From Serripes groenlandicus (Eukaryota; Mollusca; Bivalvia; Cardiida; Cardiidae): a DNA stretch of 64,000 nucleotides. A program made the position numbers and the translations under genes. The stretch's first letter is position 1, and the number at the start of each line of letters is the position of its first letter. Below, in pieces: positions 54,736-63,852 of this stretch. The notes below the pieces were generated by a model. The model searched no databases, was not told the DNA's origin, and saw only the letters and a list, made by a program, of their open reading frames with translations. The stretch spans positions 32,747,784 through 32,811,783 of the forward strand of contig JASEVX010000010.1 in the NCBI GenBank assembly GCA_031761405.1, read 5' to 3'.

Positions 54736-54834
54736 ATTATTTATATTGGTGGGATGGTTGGGAAAGGTTGTACATGTATAAAGTTTCAACGCAATGCAGC
54801 AAGAAGTAACTGAGATATGGACTCTTAACCCTTT

Positions 54835-54983
54835 CCCTCATATAGACGCTTTCTGACGCCTCTGCAGCAGACGGCTTTTTGAAAACATAATGACAAAAGA
54901 AGAAATTGCACAAAACGTGCAATTTCTCCTTTTGCCACAATGTTTTCCACTTTTTGTCATAGGTTATCCATTCAATTATGGAG
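54835..54983 (+). mobile_element. TTAA-MITE, 3'-truncated
   Basis: Intact left end and hairpin ttgcacaaaacgtgcaa; breaks off after caattatggag. Confidence 0.88.
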
Positions 54984-55110
54984 CTGGTATGCTGTAAAAT
55001 GTGCCGGTGTTTAGTAAAGACTGTAATTATCTAAGCTCCTGATTGCCTAGGATTTTGTCAAAACATCTTTTCTTTAGCTTCCGATTAGTTCATATAAATT
55101 GAACCGTATA

Positions 55111-55440
55111 TGATGTATACATAACAAGGTTTATTTACATAGAAAAGCACAGTTTTTAATGGCCTATCAACCACTCTGATGTATACATAACAAGGTTAAT
55201 TTACATAGAAAAACAGTGTTAGCTGGCCTATCACCCACTCTGATGTATACATAACAAGGTCAATTTACATAGAAAAACAGTGTTTGCTGGCCTATCAACC
55301 ACTCTGATGTATTTATAACAAGGTTAATTTACATAGAAAAACACAGTGCTTGCTGGCCTATCAACTTCTCTGACGTATTCATACCAAGGTCAATTAACAT
55401 AGAAAGACAGTGTTTGCAGACCATGCTAGATCACCCAAGT
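55111..55440. repeat. ~65 bp tandem repeat, 5 units
   Basis: Units tgatgtatacataacaaggt at 55111, 55178, 55241, 55305 and 55371, each with acatagaaaaacagtg and ggcctatcaaccac. Confidence 0.88.
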
Positions 55441-55497
55441 TATACAATGTGATTTGTCATACCAACCAAAGTTATACATTTTGCGACAAGTAAGCTA

Positions 55498-55975
55498 ATA
55501 CAAGAGGCCCTAGAGAACCAGTTTAGCCTCACTGCTACAAAACTTAATGACCACACCCTATATTGTCTATCTTTTGTCAAATTATTATGACTTAACCCTT
55601 TCCCTCATATAGACGCTTTCTGAAGCCTGTGCAGCAAATCTGTTCAAGGTCGTCTGCTTCAGAATGTATGAGGGAAAGGGTTAAACAAAGAAATGTTCTG
55701 TACCAGTAAGCTTTTCAAAATCAGATATTTATTTTCTTAGGAAATAATTTTCTAAATCTTACACTGTGGGCTTAAAGAATAAAACGGCCAAAGCCATGTC
55801 AGCCAGAGGGTCACCATAGGAACATTTCTACACAAAGTTATTTGAAAATCAATTTGATACTCTTAGAGAAGAATATTTTTAAAGTTTCAACATAGCCATA
55901 TAAGACATAACAGCACCACCCCCTGTCAGCCATGTTTTTTGACCAATCAACATGGCTTAAAGGGATCTGATACAT
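55498..55975 (+). mobile_element. HL-C fragment with nested MITE
   Basis: aatacaagaggccctagag start, one to two monomers (accccctgtcagccatg, aatcaacatggcttaaag); 3' end missing. Confidence 0.65.
55592..55684 (+). mobile_element. TTAA-MITE deletion derivative, 93 bp
   Basis: TTAA and terminal repeats at both ends and both subterminal motifs (gcctgtgcagc, ggtcgtctgcttcag). The whole central stem is gone. Confidence 0.85.
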
Positions 55976-56022
55976 CTTTTACCAACACCTGTGTGACCAT
56001 CAATGCCAGTGTGTACAAAGTG

Positions 56023-56252
56023 TTAACCCTTTCCCTCATACGACAATTCTGCAGCAGACGACTTTGAGCATATTTTGTCAAATAATGGAAAATCTCTATA
56101 ATTGAATGGATAACCTATGACTAAAAGTGGAAAACATTGTGACAAAAGGAGAAATTGCACGTTTTGTGCAATTTCTTCTTTTGTCACTATGTTTTCAAAA
56201 AGCCGTCTGCTGCAGAGGCGTCAGAAAGCGTCTATATGAGGGAAAGGGTTAA
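56023..56252 (-). mobile_element. TTAA-MITE copy, full length
   Basis: TTAA at both ends; hairpin ttgcacgttttgtgcaa. Confidence 0.92.
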
Positions 56253-56369
56253 GATATGTAAAATGCTAAAAAATCCAACAAAATCATGTTTTTATTACCC
56301 AAAATTAAGTCACTTAGTAATATGATCCAAGATTGAAAGCCAAAGCAGAAAACAAATAAAACTTTAATA

Positions 56370-56592
56370 TTAACCCTTTCCCTTATATAGACCCCTCAGT
56401 AGCAGACAGCTTTTTGAAAACATAGTGACAAAAGAAGAAATTGCTCAAAACGATTAAATGACTAAAAGTGGAAAACATTGTGGCAAAAGGAGAAATTGCT
56501 CGTTTTGAGCAATTTCTTCTTTTGTCACTATGTTTTCAAAAAGCTGTCTGCTGCAGAGGTGTCAGAAACCGTCTATATGAAGGAAAGGGTCA
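56370..56592. mobile_element. TTAA-MITE head-to-head chimera
   Basis: A plus-oriented left half (to ttgctcaaaacga) is joined at about 56453 to a nearly complete minus-oriented copy (gactaaaagtggaaaacatt ... ctatatgaaggaaagggt). Both outer ends are thus the 'tagacgc' end. Confidence 0.8.
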
Positions 56593-56695
56593 GAGAGGTG
56601 ACCTCAAAACCAAAAGGGGTCTTCTACCTGCCAAGTTTGAGTACAGCAGGTCCAAGCATTATCCATTTATCAATGAACAAACTTTGGTCTACCAA

Positions 56696-56925
56696 TTAAC
56701 CCTTTCCCTCATACGACAATTGTGCAGCAGACAACTTTGAACATATTTTGTCAAAAATTAGAAAATCTCCATAATTGAATGGATAACCTATGACTATGAG
56801 TGGAAAACATTGTGGCAAAAGGAGAAATTGCTCGTTTTGAGCAATTTCTTTCTTTTGTCACTATGTTTTCAAAAAGCTGTCTGCTGCAGAGGTGTCAGAA
56901 AGCGTCTATATGAAGGAAAGGGTTA
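56696..56925 (-). mobile_element. TTAA-MITE copy
   Basis: Left TTAA intact, right end ggaaagggttaga; hairpin ttgctcgttttgagcaa. Confidence 0.9.
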
Positions 56926-57034
56926 GAGAGGTGATTTCAAAACCAAAAGGGGTCTTCTACTTTTGTCACTATGTTTTCAAAAAGCTGTCTGCTGCAGAGG
57001 TGTCAGAAAGCGTCTATATGAGGGAAAGGGTTAA
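56926..57034 (-). repeat. Duplicated MITE end plus flank
   Basis: gaggtgatttcaaaaccaaa / aggggtcttctac repeats the flank at 56593-56627, then a second MITE right end (ttttgtcactatgttttc ... gggaaagggttaa). Confidence 0.85.
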
Positions 57035-57196
57035 CCGACAGACATAAAAATTATATAAAGCAATATGCCCCATCTTCTCAGAAGATGGGCAAGATAAAAG
57101 TCTAACAGAGCGTCACTCTACCAAATCAACAATTAGGCATTTGTGACCAGTGTGGATCCAGATCAGCCAGCACATCCAGTGGGATCTGGCACTTAC

Positions 57197-57279
57197 CTCT
57201 TTGCAATATAATCGAAGAGGGTTTCAAGAATTTTCTGTACAGCAATATCCATTTGATCCTTTACAAGTGATGCACAGAG
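57197..57279 (-). CDS. Possible exon next to a MITE
   Basis: An open minus frame (SLVKDQMDIAVQKILETLF, then DYIAK) ends at a consensus donor (aaagag|gtaagt). It reads like a helical protein segment and is not part of any repeat I recognise. The upstream side has only a poor aaaag acceptor because a TTAA-MITE begins 6 bp away. Could be an exon whose acceptor was displaced by the insertion, a relic, or chance. Family not recognised. Confidence 0.3.
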
Positions 57280-57285
57280 CTTTTA

Positions 57286-57511
57286 TAAACCCTTTTCCTA
57301 GAAACAACAAATCTGCAGCAAATGAATTTGAAAACATTGAGTCAAAAATATGGAAACTGTCAATAAATGAAAGAAAACTGATTGAATAAGTTGAAAACAT
57401 TGAAGGTAAAAACAGATATTGTTCATTAAGGAAAATTGCTCCTTTTGGCACAATGTTTTCAAAAGTCTGATGCAGAGGTATTAGAAAGTATTTGTATGTG
57501 GGAAAGGGGGG
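57286..57511 (-). mobile_element. TTAA-MITE copy, older subfamily
   Basis: ataaacccttttcctagaaa to gtatgtgggaaagggg; centre attgttcattaaggaaaat decayed. Confidence 0.7.
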
Positions 57512-57531
57512 TCAAATGTGTAATATTACTC

Positions 57532-57762
57532 TTAACCCTTTCCCTCATACGACATTTCTGCAGCAGACGACTTTGAACGTATTTTGTCAAAACATAGAAA
57601 ATCTCCATAATTGAATGGATAACCTATGACAAAAAGTGGAAAACGTTGTGGCAAAAGGAGAAAATTGCACGTTTTGTGCAATTTCTTCTTTTGTCACTAT
57701 GTTTTCAAAAAGCCGTCTGCTGCAGAGGCGTCAGAAAGCGTCTATATGAGGGAAAGGGTTTA
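57532..57762 (-). mobile_element. TTAA-MITE copy
   Basis: Left TTAA intact, right end gggaaagggttta; hairpin attgcacgttttgtgcaat. Confidence 0.9.
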
Positions 57763-57763
57763 G

Positions 57764-57925
57764 TTTAAACTTATTTATTTTAAATCGATTGCGAAACAAA
57801 CTTTTAAGCTTATATTAATCACGCTCGATGACTGCTTCCTGGATACTTAACCAGTACTCGCGCCGTTTGTGTGGAAAAATCCCAAAGGCAGAACCTGCTC
57901 GGGATTCGAACCCGGGACCTTGGGT
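57764..57925 (-). mobile_element. SINE-G
   Basis: Reverse complement: cccgggttcgaatcccg (box B), agcaggttctgcctttgg, cgcgagtactggtt, ccaggaagcag, then tail aatcgatttaaaataaat. Box A part lost. Confidence 0.75.
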
Positions 57926-57944
57926 TAAGGTTCGTTTTTTTGAA

Positions 57945-58050
57945 GTAAAGTTCAATTATTGATTGCATTTGAATATGTTTTCAACAAAGGAGAAATTGCT
58001 CCTTTTGCAAGAATGTTTTCAACAAACATCTGCATGTTTGAAAGGGTTTA
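57945..58050 (-). mobile_element. TTAA-MITE remnant
   Basis: tgttttcaacaaaggagaaa and acatctgcatgtttgaaag. Confidence 0.45.
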
Positions 58051-58084
58051 AGCTTATTAAGTCATCAATATGCTCAAAAACATC

Positions 58085-58282
58085 TTAACCCTTTCCCTCA
58101 TACGACAATTCTGCAACAGACGATTTTGTAAAAAAAAAAAAGAATCTCTATAATTGAATGGGTAACCTATGACTAAAAGTGGGAAACATTGTGGCAAAAG
58201 GAGAAATTGCTCGTTTTGTGCAATTTCTTCTTTTGTCACTATGTTTTCAAAAAGCTGTCTGCTGCAGAGGTGTCAGAAAGGA
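58085..58282 (-). mobile_element. TTAA-MITE, right end lost
   Basis: Left TTAA intact; hairpin ttgctcgttttgtgcaa; breaks off at gtgtcagaaaggatc. Confidence 0.85.
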
Positions 58283-58492
58283 TCAATATGCTAACAAAAT
58301 TTAAAATATCACACACAATTACAAAACAATGTTTCTTATCGAAACTGCTGCTTCTTTCAAATGTCTTTTTTTGAGGCCGATTCTTCTTGCTAAAAAGAAA
58401 GATATACATTGCATTATAAAAATGAAAGTTTGATTATATTCAAAACATCATATTAAATTTAAGATGCAAATAACACTGTTTTGTTTTCTTGA

Positions 58493-58985
58493 AACATTTC
58501 CAACATACATCGAATCTGCAGCAGATGACATCTAGGCAAACATGGATTTGTGTTATCAATGAAAGTGTAATTATTAAATATGTCAATGTGAAATTTCTCA
58601 TTATGATCAATTCCTCCTTTTGCTACAATATTTTAACTAGAATGGAATGCTCCCCGGAGCATGTGTGTCACCTGCCAGGACCTTGTCAGAAAATTTTAAT
58701 TTTTGACAGAAAAGGGGCAATAACTCTGATATAAAAATATTTGGATTATCCCCCTTTTGTGAACCAATCACACACATTGATATAAACATGTGTCAGAAGT
58801 TTCAATGTAATCCTTTGAGTTGAAAAAAAGTTATTTGAAAACGTGACGAAAAAGTGTGACGACAGACAGACAGACGGATGGACAGACAAACACAGGACAA
58901 AAAAAAAAGTAATCCCTTAATGCCTACCATGCTACGCAGGTGACACAAAAAGTTGTCTTCTCTTGATGCATCAGAATACATCTTC
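58493..58985 (-). mobile_element. TTAA-MITE split by HL-L
   Basis: Left part to ttgctacaatatttt (58635); right part from aaaaagttgtcttctc (58948). Confidence 0.6.
58636..58947 (+). mobile_element. HL-L element
   Basis: Starts aactagaatggaatgctccc with 5' palindrome gctccccggagc. It has a single short core, then gacagacagacagacgg microsatellite and a 3' end atgctacgcaggtgacac. That end is partly inverted relative to gtgtgtcacctgcc at the 5' side. Confidence 0.6.
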
Positions 58986-59029
58986 AAAAGGCAAAAGGAT
59001 AAAAGATCTTGAGAAGTATTTTGTTGTAA

Positions 59030-59130
59030 ACCTTTCCCTTTTGCAGACGCATTTTGCTGCAATGTTTTTCTACTCTATCCATGATTAAACTTTCATTTAA
59101 AAAGATATTCAATAGTTATGCCTACATATT
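59030..59130 (+). mobile_element. TTAA-MITE fragment
   Basis: aacctttcccttttgcagac to ttcatttaaaaagatattc; much of the left half deleted. Confidence 0.5.
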
Positions 59131-59356
59131 TACATTCGCACTTAATTTTCTGTACAAAAAAATTTGGGTTCATTTTGCATGAACCGGTCCACCTTTCATG
59201 ACCTCTGTAGGGATTATGACGTCATTGTTTATTTCAATATTGCACTCTGATTGGATTAGCGGGATGTCATTTAACCAACGATATACGACGTTACAAATAT
59301 CAGCTATTCATTTAATTAAACAAACGTATGTTGTCAGTTACATTTCTTTAGTGTTA

Positions 59357-59586
59357 TTAACCCTTTCCCTCATACGACATTTCTGCAGCAGACGACTTTA
59401 AACATATTTTTTCAAAAATTGGAAAATCTCTATAATTGAAGGGATCCCCTATGACGAAAAGTAGAAAACATTGTGTCAAAAGGAGAAATTGCTCGTTTTG
59501 AGCAATTTCTTCTTTTGTCACTATGTTTTCAAAAAGCTGTCTGCTGCAGAGGCGTTGGAAAGCATCTATATGAGGGAAAGGGTTAA
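59357..59586 (-). mobile_element. TTAA-MITE copy, full length
   Basis: TTAA at both ends; hairpin ttgctcgttttgagcaa. Confidence 0.92.
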
Positions 59587-59653
59587 AGACTTGTTTGCAA
59601 ACACTTTTAGGTCGAAAAAAATAAAGTAATGAAAAGGGGAAAATGTAAATATG

Positions 59654-59774
59654 AGGATGGATTCTTATTTTTCGTGCGTTCATGCAGTATGAACTCTAGC
59701 TGGCTTCATGTATTTGTAAAATTGCGGCTGAGCGTTCATACTTCATGAACGCACGAAAACTAAGAATCAATCCT
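59654..59774. repeat. Foldback element, 41 bp arms
   Basis: Arms 59654-59694 and 59734-59774 pair with three mismatches (ttttcgtgcgttcatg / catgaacgcacgaaaa). Loop 39 bp. Confidence 0.82.
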
Positions 59775-59892
59775 TAAATGCAGACAATTTTTGATGCATT
59801 TTCAGCAGACGCTTTTTGAAAGCATGATTTTATTATGCAATTTTCCTTTTGCCGCAATACTTTTAACTCTGTCCAATGATTGAACGTTCATT
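59775..59892 (+). mobile_element. TTAA-MITE remnant
   Basis: tttcagcagacgctttttg and ttttgccgcaatacttttaa. Confidence 0.5.
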
Positions 59893-60029
59893 TTAACCCT
59901 TTTCTTCATATAGACGCTTTCTGACGCCTCTGCAGCAGACGGCCTTTTGAAAACATAGTCGCCATGTCTTCAAAAAGCTTTCTGCTGCAGAGGCGTCAGA
60001 AAGCGTCCAAATGAGTGAAAGGGTTTTAA
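59893..60029. mobile_element. Palindromic TTAA-MITE inverted dimer, 137 bp
   Basis: TTAA...TTAA enclosing the 'tagacgc' end at both sides: gacgcctctgcagcagacgg... and ...tctgctgcagaggcgtc meet at about 59960. The normal AT-rich right half is absent. Confidence 0.88.
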
Positions 60030-60114
60030 AAGGTAATAATGAACATAACAACCACGGGTATATCAGTGGAAGGCATTATTAGTCACCTCGGCAAAGGTAT
60101 AGATACTTCCTGAA

Positions 60115-60592
60115 AGACATTGGTGCAGTGGTTGAACGTCGGCCTCTCATACCGAAGGTCCCGGGGTTGATTCCCTTGATGAGCGGGTTCTGCCTTTGGG
60201 ATTTTTTCACACAAACGGCACGTTTACTGGTTAGGTCTCCAGGAAGCAGACAACGAGCATGATTATTATAAGCCGAAAGCTTGTTTCACAATTGATGTAA
60301 AACTAGAACTATCACTGAAGATGATAAATACCTCCTAAACAGCAGCTTGACCTACACCAAAACTTAATAAATAAAAGGGCCATTACTCTGTAAAAGAACA
60401 TGCAATTGTAACCCCTTTAGGATATGCACATCTCCTCTTGGTATAGAACCTTCATGTAAAATTTTATTGAATTCCACCCAGTGGTTTGTAAGAAATAGGC
60501 CAGACAAAATATGGCTTCCGACCGACAGACTGTCCGACACAGTGACTCCTATATTATACCCCCTCTTCTTCGAAGGGGGTATAATAAATAAG
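60115..60592 (+). mobile_element. SINE-G interrupted by HL-H
   Basis: Head gtgcagtggttgaacgtcgg (box A region), box B ggggttgattccc, body ccaggaagcagacaacg, tail attgatgtaa. The tail resumes as aataaataag after the HL-H insertion. Confidence 0.78.
60301..60582 (+). mobile_element. HL-H, short copy with exact insertion site
   Basis: Begins aactagaactatcactgaag, has a single core unit, then cgaccgacagactgtccgac and the hairpin taccccctcttcttcgaagg / gggta. Removal restores the SINE-G tail gatgtaa|aataaataag, limiting target duplication to 0-2 bp. Confidence 0.88.
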
Positions 60593-60630
60593 TCGTCCGC
60601 TGTAGATTTGTTGTATGTGGTAAAGAATTA
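60588..60630 (+). mobile_element. TTAA-MITE 3' end fragment
   Basis: aagtcgtccgctgtagattt to gtatgtggtaaagaattaa. Confidence 0.6.
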
Positions 60631-60671
60631 AAAGGACCACTTTCACCAGATAGACCTCCAAACGTCCTTAC

Positions 60672-60899
60672 CTCTAGTAAAAACAGGAATTCAAGCAGAT
60701 CGACTGTCCACATGTCCTTGACACTTTCACCCTTCAAGGTCTGTAGCTCCTCCTCTTTCACATGCACTTTTGCCAGTAGTTTTTCGTTGTGTTCCAACGT
60801 TAATGTGGATAATGGCATATTCAACAGATAGGAGAAGTCCCCATGTTGACTGACCTCCTCTGTAACTTTTTCATCGGAACTGTCTTTTACAACATTTAT
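60672..60899 (-). CDS. TOP2: DNA topoisomerase II exon (WTK-box-to-C-gate coil region)
   Basis: Type II topoisomerases pass one DNA duplex through another using ATP; the enzyme is nuclear and homodimeric. This 228 bp exon is phase 0 at both ends, with acceptor attctttcag|ATAAAT and donor CTAGAG|gtaagg. After an acidic linker (SSDEKVTEEVSQHG) it reads DFSYLLNMPLSTLTLEH, matching the family's DYLLGMPLWSLT segment. KEEELQTLKGESVKDMW and DLLEFL follow, matching the '(K/E)EEL..LK..SPKDLW..DL..F' helix near the end of the conserved core. The Trp normally after MPL is Ser here. The upstream partner exon is 62140-62237. The acidic, low-conservation tail exons expected further left were not found in this window. 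Confidence 0.82.
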
Positions 60900-60967
60900 C
60901 TGAAAGAATTATTATTCAACAAGAGATCTTAGAGGGCCAGTATCGCTCCACTGTCATAAGGCAAAAT

Positions 60968-61196
60968 TTAACCATTTCCCTCATATAGATGCTGTCTGAC
61001 GCCTCTGCAGCAGACAGCTTTTTGAAAACATAGTGACAAAAGAAGAAATTGCTCAAAACAAGCAATTTCTCCTTTTGTCACAATGTTTTCAACTTTTAGT
61101 CATAGGTTATCCTTTCAATGAAAGAGATTTTCCATTTTTTGACAAAATATGTTCAAAGTCGTCTGCTGAGAATTGTTGTATGAGAGAAAAGGTTAA
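60968..61196 (+). mobile_element. TTAA-MITE inside HL-C
   Basis: ttaaccatttccctcatata to gagaaaaggttaa; hairpin ttgctcaaaacaagcaa. Confidence 0.88.
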
Positions 61197-61356
61197 CTCA
61201 ATATAGCCATAACATTGCAAAACAGCTCCCACCCCCTGGCAGCCATGTTTTTAAAACAATCAACATGGCTTGAAGGAGTCTCATACAATGCCAACAAAGG
61301 AACATTTCTAAAATTTGATTTGAAAATCGGCTCCATACTTTAAGAGGAGAAGATAT

Positions 61357-61584
61357 TTAACCTTTTCCCTCATATAGACGTTTTCTGACGTCTCTGCAGC
61401 AGACGGCTTTTTGAAACATAGTGACAAATGAAGAAATTGCTCAAAACGAGCAATTTCTCCTTTTGCTGCAATGTTTTCCACTTTTAGTCATAGGTTATCT
61501 ATTCAATTAAAGAGATTTTCTATTTTTTGACAAAATATGTTCAAAGTCGCCTGCTGCAGAATTCTCGTATGAGGGAAAGGGTTG
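61357..61584 (+). mobile_element. TTAA-MITE inside HL-C
   Basis: Left TTAA intact, right end gggaaagggttgaa; hairpin ttgctcaaaacgagcaa. The host reads agatatttaa | ttgaagttttcactat, i.e. insertion at the TTAA of the HL-C consensus ttttttaagttttcac. Confidence 0.9.
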
Positions 61585-61628
61585 AAGTTTTCACTATACC
61601 CATGTAAGTCAAGTCAGACCAACTAAAA

Positions 61629-62080
61629 ACAAGAGCACCGCGTATGGCACAGATGCTCGACTGATAGGGAGAAAAAAAAAAAAAAAAAATGAGCTAAACA
61701 AAAAACCTTAACCGGACGACCACGCCGCCGCCGCCGACGACCATGCCAGGGTCATGACAATAGCTCTCTTTTTTTCAAAAGTCAAGCTAACAAGAAACCA
61801 CTGAAGACGGTAAGGCCGGATTGTCGACAATTTGACCTTTAAAATCGACAAAACACGGTCAAGGTCAAAGTAAACATAGAAATCAATATAACTTGTTACT
61901 GGTTACCTTTAGGCAAAGTTTCAAGTTTGTAACCCTTTCCAGTGCTGAGATTTTGCCTCAACCTGAAACTTTAACCAAAATGTTGACGGACAGACAGACA
62001 GACAGACAGACATCGCCAATACAGACAGACATCGCCAATCTATAGACCGGAATTGCTAGAGCAATCCGGCCAATTATTAA
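61629..62080 (+). mobile_element. HL-K element
   Basis: In the same intron. Begins acaagagcaccgcgtatggc with gagca/tgctc pairing. The core has ccgccgccgccgacgacc and acggtcaaggtcaaag. Then gacagacagacagacaga and the 3' hairpin ccggaattgctagagcaatcc(gg). Confidence 0.72.
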
Positions 62081-62139
62081 AAGTGGCGTAAAACACCAAA
62101 CAAACACAGATCAATATCTGTCAACAGAGATCATCTTAC

Positions 62140-62237
62140 CTTATCTTGGTTGTTTTTGTAATTCCATTCTTGCATTGGGTCTATAGAATATCCCAATTTG
62201 TGTAGACTTTCTTTCAGCTCCTTCATTTTTATATTTT
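62140..62237 (-). CDS. TOP2: DNA topoisomerase II exon, upstream of 60672-60899
   Basis: 98 bp exon with acceptor catatttattttcag and donor GATAAG|gtaaga; enters in phase 1 and leaves in phase 0, matching the next exon. It encodes NIKMKELKESLHKLGYSIDP and then MQEWNYKNNQDK. In eukaryotic topoisomerase II the residues before the DYLLGMPLW block are a KKKEL..LL..(G)(F/Y)..DP...W helix with an acidic linker, which this reproduces in order. The preceding exon should lie beyond the right edge of the window. Confidence 0.78.
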
Positions 62238-62329
62238 CTGAAAATAAATATGATAGAACATAAATCGTTCCCATCATACAGATACCATTTGATGCTCTTG
62301 ACACTAACAACATTTTTTAGCTTTTTCCA

Positions 62330-62548
62330 CCATGTTTTCTCTCATATGTTTGCCTAGATATTTCTAAATCGTCTACTGTAAATTTGGTTTATGTACAAAA
62401 GTGCTAAAATACTCTAAAACTACATACATGTATTTCATAAGTTTTGAGACACTCTCATTTTTAAAACAATGCTGAAAACATTGTGAGAAAAGGGAGAAAT
62501 TGTATATCATGAGTATTTCACCTTTTTCTCATAACATATTAAACAAGA
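62330..62548 (+). mobile_element. TTAA-MITE fragments
   Basis: A right-half piece (gtttgcctagatatttc, cgtctactgtaaattt) and an old minus-like piece (gctgaaaacattgtgagaaa ... ctcataaca). Confidence 0.45.
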
Positions 62549-63833
62549 GCGCCAAATGTCACAAATTACGCCCGTCCTGTTTTTTTGAGACCAAGTATAG
62601 TAGTAATTGGTTGTACGTCAGCCAAACTTAGAGAGCGGACACTGTTAGTACAGTTTTGGCCATATCGAGGGACATAATTGTATAGTGACTAAGATAACGT
62701 TGTAAGTTATCAAACGTGACCAAGATATTCTGCCCATAAACATATTGTCTAAATTTGGTGATGATCGGATAAAGGCGTTACAAGTTATTTAGCTAACAAG
62801 ACCAATTTTAGGTAATTTCTATAATTAAAGGGCAATAACTCTCTATCAACTGGAGCAATATGGCTAGTTATCGAACTTGTCCAAGATATTACGCCAATAC
62901 ACATTCTGACCAAATTTGGTGATGATTGGACAAAAGCTCCTAAAGTAATTGAGCTGACTTGACCAATTTCTATAATTAAAGAGGGATAACTCTCGATTGA
63001 CTAAAGCGATATGGCTAGTTATCAAAATTATCCGAGATATTATGCCAATACACATTCTGACCAAATTTAGTAATGATTGGATAAAGGCTTCTAAAGTTAT
63101 TGAGCTGACAAGACCAATTTTAGGTAATTTCTATAATTAAAGGGCGATAACTCTAAATTGACTTAAGCGATATGGTTAGTTATCAAACTTGTCCGAGTTA
63201 TTATGCCAATACACATTCTGACCAAATTTGGTGATGATTGGACAAAGGCTCCTAATTTTATTGAGCTGACAAGACCAATTTTAGGTAATTTCTATAATTA
63301 AAGGGCAGTAACTCTCGATTGACTAAAGCGATATGGCTAGTTATCGAACTTGTCCAAGATATTATGCCAATACACATTCTGAATAAATTTAGTGATGATT
63401 GGACAAAGGCTTCTTAAGTTATTGAGCTGACAAGACCAATTTTGGGTAATTTCTATAATAAAAGGGCAATAACTCTTGATTGACTAAAGCGATATGGCTA
63501 GTTACCGAACTTGTCCGAGATATTAGCCCAATACACATTCTGACAAAATCTAATGATCATTTGACCAAGGCTTCTTAAGTTATTGAGCTGACAAGACCAA
63601 TTTTGGGTAATTTCTATAATTAAAGAGCGATAACTCTTGATTGACTAAAGCGATGTGGCTAGTTATCGAACTTGTCCGAGATATAATCCCAATACACATT
63701 CTAACTAAATTTGGTGATGATTGGACAAAGGCTTCTAAAGTTATTGAGCTGGCAACATACTGGACGCCGCTCGCCCGCCCGCCGCAGGTAAAACTATAAT
63801 ACAATCCGTTTTTTCAAAACGGGCGTATAAAAA
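62542..63833 (+). mobile_element. HL-J element
   Basis: Begins aacaagagcgccaaatgtc. Six monomers of 151-161 bp (acacattctg at 62899, 63050, 63211, 63372, 63533, 63694) contain gggcaataactct, gatatggctagttatc and ttattgagctgacaagacc. It closes with ctcgcccgcccgccg and the 3' hairpin atccgttttttcaaaacggg followed by CGTATAAAAA. Confidence 0.85.
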
Positions 63834-63852
63834 TACATCCGCTAGTGGGTCA

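Larger units (their letters stand above)
60918..61628 (+). mobile_element. HL-C copy with two nested TTAA-MITEs
   Basis: Lies within the topoisomerase II intron. Starts caacaagagatcttagaggg; one monomer with cccaccccctggcagccatg; the 3' end actaaaaa abuts the next element. Confidence 0.7.

Noticed and set aside
54737..54940. Recurrent short frames beginning MWQKEKLHVLCNFFFCHY and similar, in many places
   Set aside because: They are one reading frame of the TTAA-MITE hairpin, appear in several frames and both strands, break often, and have no conserved start or end. Not proteins.
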